Shown here in pieces: positions 9,190 through 17,496 of a stretch of 64,000 nt of DNA; within the stretch, counting starts at the first letter, position 1, and every line of letters starts with the position of its first letter. Below the pieces are notes generated by a model, which saw only the letters and a list, made by a program, of their open reading frames with translations, had not been told where the DNA came from and did not search any database. The translations under genes and the position numbers were made by a program. The DNA is from Jiangella aurantiaca (GTDB lineage: Bacteria; Actinomycetota; Actinomycetes; Jiangellales; Jiangellaceae). Location of the stretch: NCBI RefSeq assembly GCF_004349105.1, contig NZ_SMLB01000020.1:35475-99474 (forward strand), written 5' to 3'.

Positions 9190-9787
9190 GCGGTGGCGTT
9201 GGGGGTATCAGCGACGGGCAGCGTCCCCACAACCGGATCTGGGGTTCACCCACGCACGGAAGCAGTAGAGGAGCCTGAAATGAGGCTGCCCGACCCGATC
9301 CGTGGGTCGATCATGTCTTGATCACCGAGTTGCCGGATCGGTTGAACGCGCGCCTTGGTGGCCGGGGTTCGCCGGAGTTTCGCCGCGTTGGCCGGGGGTT
9401 TGCGACGTTGGTCGTCCCCCTGCTGCCCATTCTCTTCGCCGCGCACGCGCGCCTCAAGCGGACCTATGGGGCGCTTCGCGCCGAGGCGGACCGCTTGACC
9501 CGCGCGCACGCGGCCGAAGAACGGGCAGCTATCAGGGGACGGGGGAGTCTGGCGACGGCGCGACGTTTGGCCGGCGCTGGTGTCCACGGTGTGAGATTTC
9601 ACGGCGATTCGGGAGCCATCACCAGGACTTCTCCCGCATCACCACGCCTGCAATCGTGTTGAGGCTCCCGTAATCCTGGTGATGTACGCGATCGTTGCGG
9701 ACTTGAGGCGCGCGTTCGCGGCACACCCGGCGAACCGCGGACCTCGCCAACCCACGGATCGGGTCGGGGAGTCTGAAACGAGCGCGT
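9190..9787. other. Non-coding, decayed region with nested inverted repeats, possible mobile-element relic
   Basis: No reading frame here looks like a real protein. A 19-bp perfect inverted repeat (CCCGACCCGATCCGTGGGT) bounds the block at 9289-9307 and 9750-9768. Inside it, 9438-9458 and 9702-9722 are inverted copies with one mismatch, and CATCACCAGGA (9618) is inverted at 9673. The left and right halves look like diverged inverted copies of one sequence. This could be a non-autonomous element or the scar of an insertion sequence; no transposase remains. Confidence 0.5.
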
Positions 9788-9820
9788 GGAAGGGGCGGAT
9801 CCGAGGGACCCGCCCCTTCC
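9788..9820 (-). terminator. Hairpin terminator of the MMPL gene
   Basis: GGAAGGGGCGG and CCGCCCCTTCC form an 11-bp perfect stem with an 11-base loop. It begins 14 bp beyond the MMPL stop codon on the minus strand. It lacks a clear U-run, as is common in GC-rich actinobacteria. Confidence 0.6.
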
Positions 9821-9833
9821 GTTCGGCCCGACG

Positions 9834-11939
9834 TCAGCGCACCAGCACCGGCTCACGCTCGCCGTCCGGTCCCGTCGGCTCGGTGGCCGAGGGCGCCTCG
9901 ACGGACTCGGTGAGCGCCAGCCGCTCGTGCACCCGGCGCAGCGGCCGGGGGAGCCACCAGTTGCGCGAGCCCAGCAGCGTCATCGTCGCCGGGACCAGGA
10001 GCATCCGGACCACGGCGGCGTCCAGCGCGATCGCCAGCACCAGCCCGAGCCCGATCGCCTTGATCGGCGCGAACCCACCGAAGACGAACCCGGCGAAGAC
10101 CACTCCGATGATCAGCGCGGCCGCGGTGACGATGCCGCCGGTGCGCTGCAGGCCGGCCACGACCGAGCCGTGCGCGCCGTCGCCTGCCAGCCAGCGCTCG
10201 CGGATCCGCGACAGCAGGAACACCTCGTAGTCGACGGAGAGTCCGAACGCGATCGCGCCGACCAGGATCGGGACGGTGAGGTGCAGATAGCCCAGGCCGT
10301 CGGCGCCGACCAGACCGGCGAGGTGACCCTGCTGGAACACCCACACGACCATGCCGAGCGCGGCGCCGATGCTCAGCAGGTTGGTGAGGATCGCCTTGAC
10401 CGGCAGCAGGATCGAGCCGGTGAACGCGAACAGCAGTGCCAGTGTGCCGATCGCCACCAGCCCGATCGCCCAAGGCAGCCGGTCGGCCAGCATCGCCTGG
10501 TAGTCGACCAGCACCGCGGTGTCGCCGCCGACCTGGACCTCATAGGGGAGCGACATCGAGCGGATGGCCCGGACGGCGTCCTGCGCGGCCGCGCCCTCGG
10601 CGTCGCCGGCTGGGGTGGCGGCCAGCCCGGTGAGGTCGTCGGTCAACGGCACGACCTCGACCGACGCGATGCCGGGCAGGTCCTCGACGGCGGAGCGCAG
10701 GCCCTCGACCGAGCCGGTCGGCGCCGATGCCACGATCTCGATGTCGCCGGTCCACCGCGCCTGCTCGGGGAAGTGGGTGCCCAGCTGCGTCCACAGCTCG
10801 CGGGTGTCCGTCGACGTCGGCAGCATCCGCGGGTCGCCCTGCGAGATGTGCATGTCCGCGACCGGCACCGCCAGCGTGACCAGCGCGGCCGCCGTGGTGA
10901 CCAGCGTGAGGACCGGCCGCTTCTGCACGCCGCGGGCGACCCGGGCGAACACGCCATCACCGGACCGCTCGCGCGTCGGCGAGATCCGGTGGCCGAACTT
11001 CGCCAGCAGCGCCGGCAGCAGCGTCAGCGCGGCGACCATGTCGGCCAGCACGACGGCGGACCCGGCCAGCCCCATCGAGCGCAGGAACGGGTCGTTGAAG
11101 ACCACCAGCCCGGCCAGCGCGACGGCCACTGTGAGCCCGGAGAACACGACCGTCCGCCCGGCCGTCGTCGCCGTCCGCAGCACGGCCTCTCGCACGTCGG
11201 GCACCGTCCGCCGCTCCTCCTTGAACCGGCTCACCATCAGCAGCGCGTAGTCGACCGCCAGCCCGACGGCCAGCATCGTCGTGATCTGTATCGAGTACAC
11301 CGACACGTCGGTGACCTGACTGAACGCGAACAGGATCCCGAACGTCGCCCCGACGCCGACGCCGGCCACCAGCAGCGGCAGCCCGGCCGCGAGCAGCCCG
11401 CCGAACACGACCAGCAGCAGGATCAGCACGACCGGCATGGTCAGCATCTCCGCGCGGGCGACGTCCTCCTGGGCGGTCTCGGAGAACTCGACGTCGGACA
11501 GCGGGCCGCCGGCGACGACGACGGACGCCGCGTCGATCGACTCCAGCCGCTCGGCGGCGGCCGCCGCCTCGCCCTCGCCGTCGTCCTCCAGCCCGGGCGT
11601 GAGCGCGATCTCGACGAGGACCGCGTCGCCTCCGTCCGACGGCAGCGGCGGCGAGACCGACGCGATCCCGGGCAGCGTCGCGACGTCGGCGAGCCCGGCC
11701 TCCAGCGCTCCGGCAGAAGCGCCCGTGACGACGGCAGTGAAGGTGTCCGGCTGCGGCGCGGCGTCGTCCACGCGCTCCTCGGCCTGGGCGGACTCGCTGC
11801 CCGGGACGATGCCGGTGTCAGAGGTGAGGCGGTCGAACACGCCGGTGCCGATGCCGAACCCGGCGGCGACGACGGCGACCCAGGCGAGGATGACGATCAG
11901 GGGCCGCCTGACGGCGAACCCGGTGATGCTGCGCAACAT
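9834..11939 (-). CDS. MMPL/RND-type membrane transporter
   Basis: This 701-residue protein has the duplicated MMPL plan: one N-terminal membrane helix, an extracytoplasmic domain, five or six helices with AVGLAVDYALLMVSRF, a second extracytoplasmic domain, then a second bundle with AFGLSVDYEVFLLSRIRE. The paired GLxVDY motifs carry the acidic proton-relay residues of the family. CCAAGGAGG precedes the ATG by five bases. The family exports lipids, drugs or pigments by proton motive force. The two-component genes just upstream on the same strand suggest stress- or antibiotic-induced expression. The substrate is unknown. Confidence 0.9.
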   Translation of the reverse strand: MLRSITGFAVRRPLIVILAWVAVVAAGFGIGTGVFDRLTSDTGIVPGSESAQAEERVDDAAPQPDTFTAVVTGASAGALEAGLADVATLPGIASVSPPLPSDGGDAVLVEIALTPGLEDDGEGEAAAAAERLESIDAASVVVAGGPLSDVEFSETAQEDVARAEMLTMPVVLILLLVVFGGLLAAGLPLLVAGVGVGATFGILFAFSQVTDVSVYSIQITTMLAVGLAVDYALLMVSRFKEERRTVPDVREAVLRTATTAGRTVVFSGLTVAVALAGLVVFNDPFLRSMGLAGSAVVLADMVAALTLLPALLAKFGHRISPTRERSGDGVFARVARGVQKRPVLTLVTTAAALVTLAVPVADMHISQGDPRMLPTSTDTRELWTQLGTHFPEQARWTGDIEIVASAPTGSVEGLRSAVEDLPGIASVEVVPLTDDLTGLAATPAGDAEGAAAQDAVRAIRSMSLPYEVQVGGDTAVLVDYQAMLADRLPWAIGLVAIGTLALLFAFTGSILLPVKAILTNLLSIGAALGMVVWVFQQGHLAGLVGADGLGYLHLTVPILVGAIAFGLSVDYEVFLLSRIRERWLAGDGAHGSVVAGLQRTGGIVTAAALIIGVVFAGFVFGGFAPIKAIGLGLVLAIALDAAVVRMLLVPATMTLLGSRNWWLPRPLRRVHERLALTESVEAPSATEPTGPDGEREPVLVR

Positions 11940-12054
11940 GGCGGCCTCCTTGGGGCTCCGATGGACTGTGTCGATCGTGGCCCTCGGACCCCTGCCGGCG
12001 GATCGCCGTGAAGAGCGGATTCGGGCCCCGCTCGCAGGAGCGGCGGCCTCCCTC

Positions 12055-12744
12055 TCAGGAGTGAGACGCGCCCGGTGTGACCAGGCCGGTCTCGTACGCG
12101 AGCACGACCGCCTGGACGCGGTCGCGCAGGCCCAGCTTGCTGAGCATGCTGCTCACGTGCGTCTTCACGGTGTGCTCGGTGACGAACAGCTCCGCCGCGA
12201 TCTCGGCGTTGGACAGCCCGCGCGCGACCTGGCGCAGCGTCTCCGCCTCGCGCGCGGTCAGCACGTCCAGCCGGCCGTCGGCGGCGCCCTGGCCGGCGCC
12301 CGGCGGGCCGCCACCCCGGCCCACGACGTCCGCGATCAGCCGCCGGGTGACGGACGGCGCCAGCAGCGCCTCGCCGGACGCGACGACGCGCACCGCCTCG
12401 ACCAGTTCGTCGCGGCGCATGTCCTTGAGCAGGAACCCGCTGGCACCGGCCCGCAGCGCGTCGTAGACGTACTCGTCGAGGTCGAACGTGGTGAGCACGA
12501 GCACCCGGGCGTCGGTCTCGCGGCAGATCGTGGTGGTCGCCTCGATGCCGTCCATGTTCGGCATCCGGATGTCCATGAGCACGACGTCCGGCCGCAGCTC
12601 CCGGGCGGCGGCGACCGCCTGCGCGCCGTCCTCGGCCTCGCCGACGACGGCGATGTCGGGCTGCACGTCGAGGATCATCGCGAAGCCGCCGCGCACCAGC
12701 GCCTGGTCGTCGGCGATCAGCACGCGGATGGTCGGCTCGGGCAC
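12055..12744 (-). CDS. NarL/LuxR-type response regulator
   Basis: The receiver domain (about residues 5-120) has the acidic pocket ADD (11-13) and phospho-acceptor Asp58 in VVLMDIRMPNMDG. A LuxR helix-turn-helix follows from about residue 165 (LTAREAETLRQVARGLSNAE). The GTG at 12744 is preferred to a start 23 codons upstream because the extra residues (RRRRATRGNGK) lie inside the kinase gene and match no domain. It begins five bases after the histidine-kinase stop, so the pair is co-translated. Its likely target is the MMPL gene next door. Confidence 0.9.
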   Translation of the reverse strand: MPEPTIRVLIADDQALVRGGFAMILDVQPDIAVVGEAEDGAQAVAAARELRPDVVLMDIRMPNMDGIEATTTICRETDARVLVLTTFDLDEYVYDALRAGASGFLLKDMRRDELVEAVRVVASGEALLAPSVTRRLIADVVGRGGGPPGAGQGAADGRLDVLTAREAETLRQVARGLSNAEIAAELFVTEHTVKTHVSSMLSKLGLRDRVQAVVLAYETGLVTPGASHS

Positions 12745-12749
12745 GCCCT

Positions 12750-13970
12750 CTAGTTTTCCATTCCCTCGTGTGGCTCGCCGCCGCCTCGGACCTGGGGGTC
12801 GGCCCTGGGGCAATCGAAAGGTACGGAGGCGGTCACGCGGAAGCCCGCGCCACCGGGTCCCGGCCCGGTCTCGAGCGTCCCGCCGGCCGCGGCGACCCGC
12901 TCGCGCATCCCGATCAGGCCGTGCCCGCTTCCGTCGGCCGACGGTGTCGGGGGCGCGCTCGGCGGGCCGGCGCCATCGTCGGCGACCTCGATGCGCAGCG
13001 CGTCGCCCGACCAGGTCAAGCGGACGTCCACCCGGCCGGCCCCGGCGTGCTTGACGGTGTTGGTGAGCGACTCCTGGACGATCCGGTACGCCGTCGCCGC
13101 GACGTCCGCCGGGACCGGCCGCGGCGCGCCGTCCTCGGCGAGCGTCGCCGCCAGCCCCGCGTCGTTGACCCGCTGGACCAGGCCCGGGAGGGCGCCGAGG
13201 CCGGGTTGCGGCGCACGGTCGCCGCCGCCGTCGTCCGCCGCACGCAGCACGCCGAGCACGCGGCGCAGCTGGGCCAGCGCGTCGCGGGCGGTGACGGAGA
13301 TGGTGTCGAACATCTGCTCCGCGCGGTCGGGGTCGTGCCGGACGGCGACCGGCCCGGCCTCCGCCTGGACTACGACGAGGCTCATCGAGTGGGCGAGGAT
13401 GTCGTGCATCTCGCGGGCGATCCGCTCGCGCTCCCGCGTCGCGGCGGTCTCCTGCTCCTGGGTCAGCCGCAGCGCGCGTTCCTCCAACATGGCGATGCGG
13501 TCGCGGCGGGCCCGGGCCGCGGTGCCCAGCGCGTAGGCGACCGCGAACATGATGCCGATCATGCCGAGGTTCAGCGCCTCGTCACGCGGGACGATGATCG
13601 AGATGGAGATGCCGAGGACCGTGGCCGCAACGGCGATCAGCCGCTTCAGCGGCGGCGATAGTGCGGCGAACGTGTAGGTGGCGACCAGCTGTGCCGCCGG
13701 GACGTCGGCCAGGATGTCCGCGCTGGCCAGCACCGTCGTCGAGATGCCGGTGATGGCGGCGACGGCGAACGGGTGCTGCCGCCGCCACAGCAGCGGCAGC
13801 GCGTTGACCGACGCCGCCAGCGGCACCCACCAGTACAGCTTGTCCGCCACGCCCGCGTTGAAGATCACGTAGAGCGCGCAGGCCGCGGCCACGACGGCGT
13901 CGACGGCGACCGGTGGCAGGCCGCGCGCCCACGCGGCCAGCCGCTCGCCGTACTCGCTCAGTCGCGCCAC
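12750..13970 (-). CDS. Sensor histidine kinase, HisKA_3 (NarL partner) type
   Basis: From the GTG at 13970 the protein has 406 residues: about five membrane helices (residues 20-150), a coiled linker (ERALRLTQEQETAATRERER), the HisKA_3 phospho-acceptor His189 in EMHDILAHS, and a C-terminal HATPase with ADDGAGP and GHGLIGMRERV. Longer N-terminal extensions have no codon-like character. On the minus strand GATACT ends six bases before the GTG, so a leaderless transcript is plausible. It lacks a large extracytoplasmic sensor, so it may sense membrane or envelope stress. Confidence 0.88.
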   Translation of the reverse strand: MARLSEYGERLAAWARGLPPVAVDAVVAAACALYVIFNAGVADKLYWWVPLAASVNALPLLWRRQHPFAVAAITGISTTVLASADILADVPAAQLVATYTFAALSPPLKRLIAVAATVLGISISIIVPRDEALNLGMIGIMFAVAYALGTAARARRDRIAMLEERALRLTQEQETAATRERERIAREMHDILAHSMSLVVVQAEAGPVAVRHDPDRAEQMFDTISVTARDALAQLRRVLGVLRAADDGGGDRAPQPGLGALPGLVQRVNDAGLAATLAEDGAPRPVPADVAATAYRIVQESLTNTVKHAGAGRVDVRLTWSGDALRIEVADDGAGPPSAPPTPSADGSGHGLIGMRERVAAAGGTLETGPGPGGAGFRVTASVPFDCPRADPQVRGGGEPHEGMEN

Positions 13971-14069
13971 GCGAACAGTATCGGCGCGGCATGGCGTCGG
14001 CGTCCTCACTCCCAGGAGCGAGATGGCGGTGGCAGCCGACCGCGCGGTCTGGCCGGTGACAATGGTCCG

Positions 14070-14175
14070 GTGCTGCTGACCCTGACCTCGGCCGTCGCCT
14101 ACGCCAGCGACCTCCGCTATCTCCTGCACAAGCATCCCGAGCGCGTGCAGAGCTTCCAGCTGAGCGTCGGCGTCG
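14070..14175 (+). pseudogene. Remnant of the N-terminus of the RNA 3'-terminal ribose methyltransferase Hen1
   Basis: From a GTG at 14070 the frame reads LLTLTS, then ASDLRYLLHKHPERVQSF, then LSVG. This matches the opening of bacterial Hen1, the 2'-O-methyltransferase that protects repaired RNA ends beside the ligase Pnkp. After about 35 residues the similarity stops abruptly (around 14175) and unrelated sequence follows. No methyltransferase domain and no Pnkp partner lie in the window. This is therefore a deletion scar rather than a gene. The identification rests on recalled family sequence and should be checked by alignment. Confidence 0.6.
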
Positions 14176-14209
14176 TTGGGCCGGGTCTTCGGCTCGGCGG
14201 GTCGCCACC

Positions 14210-14359
14210 GTGCACGGCTACACCGTCGCCTACGCGCCGGTGGGCGAGCCCGACCCCGTCGCCGGCCCGCCGACCCAGCTCGCGACCTTCCCGATCGGAG
14301 ACGCCGGCATGAGCGTCATCGCGATCCCGCAGTTCTGCCTGGTAGATCCAGGCCGATAA
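14210..14359 (+). pseudogene. Possible C-terminal remnant of an unidentified protein
   Basis: A 49-codon frame opens at a GTG (VHGYTVAYAPVGEPDP) and ends at TAA after IPQFCLVDPGR. The codon usage looks coding, with C or G at most third positions, but there is no ribosome site. It follows the Hen1 remnant in another frame. It may be the tail of a gene joined to the Hen1 stub by a deletion. I do not recognise the family. Confidence 0.3.
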
Positions 14360-14368
14360 AAGGTTGCC

Positions 14369-14385
14369 GTGGACATAGTGTCCAC
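14369..14385 (+). promoter_or_regulatory. Palindromic operator for the MarR gene
   Basis: GTGGACA-TAG-TGTCCAC has perfect 7-bp arms and ends 15 bp before the ATG at 14401. Size and position suit a MarR dimer repressing its own promoter. Confidence 0.65.
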
Positions 14386-14400
14386 GTACAGTTTTTCGTG

Positions 14401-14865
14401 ATGAAGAAGAATCCGACCGCGGGCTACCTGGTCTGGCGGCTCGCGACCAAGTGGGGCGCGCTGCTTGACCGGGCGCTCGCTCCGTACGGGCTCACCCAGG
14501 CGCAGTTCTCGGTGCTCGGCACGCTCTACGGCGTCACCCGGGCCGGCGGGCAGCCCAGCCAGCGGGAACTGTCCGACCACACCGGCCTCGACCCCGTCTT
14601 CGTCTCCAAGCTGGTGCGCACGCTCGAGGGCAACGGCCTGGTGCGCCGCACCACCGACCCGTCCGACTCCCGCGCCGTCCGGCTGACCCTCACCGACCGC
14701 GGCGTCGAGGCCGCCGAATCCGCCATCGACCGGGTCATGACGCTGCAGAACCAGCTCGCCGAGCCGCTCGGCGGGCCCGACAGCGAACAGACCCGCCAGC
14801 TGGTGGCCACCCTCACCACGCTGCTCGACGCGCCGCCACCGCCCGACCCCGGGAGGAACCCGTGA
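14401..14865 (+). CDS. MarR-family transcriptional regulator
   Basis: This 154-residue winged-helix protein contains LTQAQFSVLGTLY, a recognition helix region with LSDHTGLDPVFVSKLVRTLE, and a wing with TTDPSDSRAVRLTLT. The DxRxxxLxLT wing is diagnostic of MarR. The ATG at 14401 and an adjoining GTG three bases upstream are both possible starts. It overlaps the second regulator-like gene by GTGA, so the two are co-expressed. It probably represses itself through the palindrome at 14369. The ligand is unknown. Confidence 0.9.
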   Translation: MKKNPTAGYLVWRLATKWGALLDRALAPYGLTQAQFSVLGTLYGVTRAGGQPSQRELSDHTGLDPVFVSKLVRTLEGNGLVRRTTDPSDSRAVRLTLTDRGVEAAESAIDRVMTLQNQLAEPLGGPDSEQTRQLVATLTTLLDAPPPPDPGRNP

Positions 14866-15296
14866 TCATCGCCCCGCTCACCGGTGTCGACATCGGCGTC
14901 GCCGCCAAGGCCGTCCACGCCCTGCTCGCCGTCGTCCTCGACACCAAGGGCATCACGCTCGCCGAATGGGTCGCGCTGCGCACCCTCGGGACGGCGCCCG
15001 ACCGGGTGTCCCAGCCGTCCCTGCGCGACGGCCTCGTCCTCGCCCTCGGCGTCGACGCCACCGAGGCGACGGCCGTGCTCTGCTCCCTGGAGGAGCGCGG
15101 CCTCCTGGCGTACGACACGTACGAGCAGATCGGGCTGACCGCGGCCGGCCGGATCCAGTACGACGAGCTCCAAGCCGCCGTCGTCGCGGTGACCGCGGAG
15201 CTGTACGCCGGCATCGACGCGAGCGAGCTGGCCACGACCCGCCGGGTGCTCGCAACCGTCACGGCGCGGGCGGCGGAGCTGAGGTCGCAGCTGTGA
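14862..15296 (+). CDS. MarR-like winged-helix protein, second of a pair
   Basis: This 144-residue protein begins with GTG at 14862, overlapping the previous stop. The helix order and segments such as ITLAEWVALRTLG, SLRDGLVLALGVDATEA and LCSLEERGLLAYD match the MarR fold. The wing (IGLTAAGRIQYDEL) lacks the canonical DxR motif. It may be a partner or modulator of the upstream MarR, for example as a heterodimer, rather than an independent DNA binder. That is inference. Confidence 0.7.
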   Translation: MIIAPLTGVDIGVAAKAVHALLAVVLDTKGITLAEWVALRTLGTAPDRVSQPSLRDGLVLALGVDATEATAVLCSLEERGLLAYDTYEQIGLTAAGRIQYDELQAAVVAVTAELYAGIDASELATTRRVLATVTARAAELRSQL

Positions 15297-15454
15297 CGGC
15301 GACCCGGCGCCCGCACGCCGCCGGACTCCCGGCGTGCACGTGCCCACCCCTCGGGATCCCGCGCCATCGACGAACCACGCGCACGCCGGGGTTTCCCGAG
15401 CCGGGCCGGCGACAGCAGGACCCACGAGTCCGCAGTCGGTGGAACCCCTGACGA

Positions 15455-15937
15455 TCACGAAAGCGGAAGCCGCCGGGAGCGGTCCGACGCCGGCCATACG
15501 TAGGGGAGATCCGCCGGGACGTCGGCGAAGAACCGTCCGTAGCGTTCCGGGTCCTTGCGCAGCAGCGCCGAGCGGTGGCTGCGATGGAAGTGCTCGTCGC
15601 CCAGCCATGGGGGCAGCTCGGCGGCCGCGGCCAGCTCCGGTTGCGCCCGTACATGCCGGATCCCGGTCGCCGCGGCGAGCTCGGAGGTGAGGGTCGTCGC
15701 ACAGGTGTCGCTGTGGCCGAGCGTGCACCACGCGGCGCAGACGGCCAGGCCGTAGCGGGTCAGCGCCTCCTCGTAGCCGGCCCACATCGCCGCCGCGGGA
15801 TGGTGCCGCCAGCCGTAGCCCGGGCGGACGAGCGCGCGCAGCACCTGCAGGGCCTCTACCCGTTGCTTGCCCAGACGCCGCTGGTCCAGTACCGCGGCGC
15901 TGGCGCTGAACTCGGGGTACGGCAGGAACGTCTGCAT
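15455..15937 (-). CDS. MSMEG_6728-family protein (pyrimidine-dimer glycosylase-like)
   Basis: This 160-residue protein begins MQTFLPYPEF and has LDQRRLGKQRVEALQVLRAL, the hallmark of a small actinobacterial family related to T4-type pyrimidine-dimer DNA glycosylases. It also has GYGWRHHPAAAMWAGYEEAL and a KDPERYG motif near the C-terminus. A DNA-repair role is suggested by family resemblance only. It diverges from the DHA2 exporter and may share the palindrome at 15972. Confidence 0.75.
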   Translation of the reverse strand: MQTFLPYPEFSASAAVLDQRRLGKQRVEALQVLRALVRPGYGWRHHPAAAMWAGYEEALTRYGLAVCAAWCTLGHSDTCATTLTSELAAATGIRHVRAQPELAAAAELPPWLGDEHFHRSHRSALLRKDPERYGRFFADVPADLPYVWPASDRSRRLPLS

Positions 15938-15971
15938 GCGCGTCTCGTACCCGATCCTGCCGGCGACTTGA

Positions 15972-15989
15972 CCTCAACAATGGTTGAGG
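15972..15989 (+). promoter_or_regulatory. SoxR-box-like palindrome before the DHA2 exporter
   Basis: CCTCAACAATGGTTGAGG has perfect CCTCAAC/GTTGAGG arms. It matches the general plan of SoxR boxes (CCTCAA-N6-TTGAGG) and overlaps a TTGACC at 15968 that can be a -35, as MerR-class regulators require. It lies 17 bp before the GTG at 16006. No soxR gene is in the window. Confidence 0.6.
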
Positions 15990-16005
15990 ATGTCTGCTGG
16001 AGTCC

Positions 16006-17496
16006 GTGACTTCCGAATCCTCTCGCCGGGCGTGGGCCGGGCTGGCCGTGCTCTGCGTCGTCGCGCTGCTGGCGTCGCTGGAGCTGACCGTCACCCACCT
16101 CGCGCTGCCGGCCATCGACTCCGATCTGCGGCCGTCCGGTACCCAGCTGCTCTGGATCGTCGACGTGTACGCGTTCCTGCTGGCCGGGTCGATGCTGGCG
16201 CTGGGCGCGGTCGGAGACCGGATCGGCCGGAGGCGGCTGCTGATGCTCGGCGCCGGGGCGTACGGCGTCCTGTCGGTGGTCGCCGCCTACGCGCCCAGCG
16301 CCGAGACGCTGATCGCGGCGCGGGCGCTGCTCGGCGTGGCCGGGGCGACGCTTATGCCGTCGACGCTGTCGTTGACGGCGACGATGTTCCGCGACGCGCG
16401 GCGGCGGGCCGTCGCCGTCGGGATCGTGATCGCCAGCGTCTCCGGCGGCACGGCGATCGGGCCGCTCGTCGGCGGCGCGCTGCTGGAGCGGTTCTGGTGG
16501 GGCTCGGTGTTCCTGCTCGGCGTCCCGGTGATGGTGCTGATCCTCGCCCTCGGCCCGGTGCTGCTGCCGGAGCACCGCAACACCGCCGCGGCGAGAATCG
16601 ACGTCGTGAGCGTGCTGCTGTCCTTGGGTGCGGTACTGCCGCTGGTGTGGGGGCTGAAGGAGATCGCCGTCGACGGTGCCGGCTGGGCGTCCGCCGCGGC
16701 GGTCGTCGCCGGGCTCGTGGTCGGGACGGTGTTCGTCGTGCGGCAGCAGGGACTGGCCGACCCGGTGGTCGACGTGCGGTTGTTCCGGGACCCGGCGTTC
16801 TCGGTGGCTGTCGCGACGCTGTCGATCGGCATCTTCGTGCTCTGGGGCGCGAACTACTACCTCGCTCAGTACCTGCAGCTGGTCCAGGACCTGTCGCCGT
16901 TGCGCGCGGGGCTCTGGACCGCGCCGTCGGCGTTCGGGGTGATCGCCGGGTCGCTGCTGGCCCCGCGGCTGGTCCGCCGGGTGCGCCCCGGCGTGGTGAT
17001 CGGTGCCGGCCTGACGGTGTCGGCGGCGGGCTTCGTGCTGCTCACCCAGCTGACGGCGACCTCAGGGCTGGGACTGGTGGTGGCCGGTTCAGTGACGGTG
17101 TCGGCGGGGCTCGGCCCGATGATGGCGCTGGCCACCGACCAGGTCGTTGGCGCGGCCCCACCGGAACGGGCCGGCGCCGCCGCGGCGCTGTCATCGATGG
17201 CGCCGCAACTGGGCGGCGCGCTGGGCATCGCCGTCCTGGGCAGTGTGGTGGCGGCGGTCTACCGCGGCGCCGGCACCGGCGCGGACACGCTGGGCGCGGC
17301 CGTCGCGGCGGCCGAGGAGCTGCCGGCGTCCGGCGCCGAGGCCGTGCTCCCAGCAGCGCGGGAGGCGTTCACCGACGGTATCGTGGTGGCCGCGACGGTG
17401 AGCGCGGTGCTGGCCGCGGTGCTGGCGGTCCTCGTCGTCGCACTCTCCCGGCGATCGGCCGGGGACCGCGGGCGGACTCCTCAGGCCTCCGTATGA
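16006..17496 (+). CDS. MFS exporter, DHA2 (14-helix drug:H+ antiporter) family
   Basis: This 496-residue protein has about 14 membrane helices. Motif A is DRIGRRRLLMLG in the loop after helix 2, and the antiporter motif C region has ASVSGGTAIGPLVGGALLE. GGAG lies four bases before the GTG. Its last 16 bases overlap the convergent gene at 17481. The SoxR-like palindrome in its promoter suggests induction by redox-active compounds, its likely substrates (inference). Confidence 0.9.
   Translation: MTSESSRRAWAGLAVLCVVALLASLELTVTHLALPAIDSDLRPSGTQLLWIVDVYAFLLAGSMLALGAVGDRIGRRRLLMLGAGAYGVLSVVAAYAPSAETLIAARALLGVAGATLMPSTLSLTATMFRDARRRAVAVGIVIASVSGGTAIGPLVGGALLERFWWGSVFLLGVPVMVLILALGPVLLPEHRNTAAARIDVVSVLLSLGAVLPLVWGLKEIAVDGAGWASAAAVVAGLVVGTVFVVRQQGLADPVVDVRLFRDPAFSVAVATLSIGIFVLWGANYYLAQYLQLVQDLSPLRAGLWTAPSAFGVIAGSLLAPRLVRRVRPGVVIGAGLTVSAAGFVLLTQLTATSGLGLVVAGSVTVSAGLGPMMALATDQVVGAAPPERAGAAAALSSMAPQLGGALGIAVLGSVVAAVYRGAGTGADTLGAAVAAAEELPASGAEAVLPAAREAFTDGIVVAATVSAVLAAVLAVLVVALSRRSAGDRGRTPQASV

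Noticed and set aside
9318..9662. A 114-codon plus-strand frame in the gap after the ABC operon
   Set aside because: No domain, no ribosome site, and it lies in the inverted-repeat block; its arginine-rich composition is typical of chance frames in GC-rich DNA.
9786..12011. Very long plus-strand frames opposite the MMPL gene
   Set aside because: They are antisense shadows of a clear MMPL transporter, rich in Arg, Asp, Gln and His without any domain.
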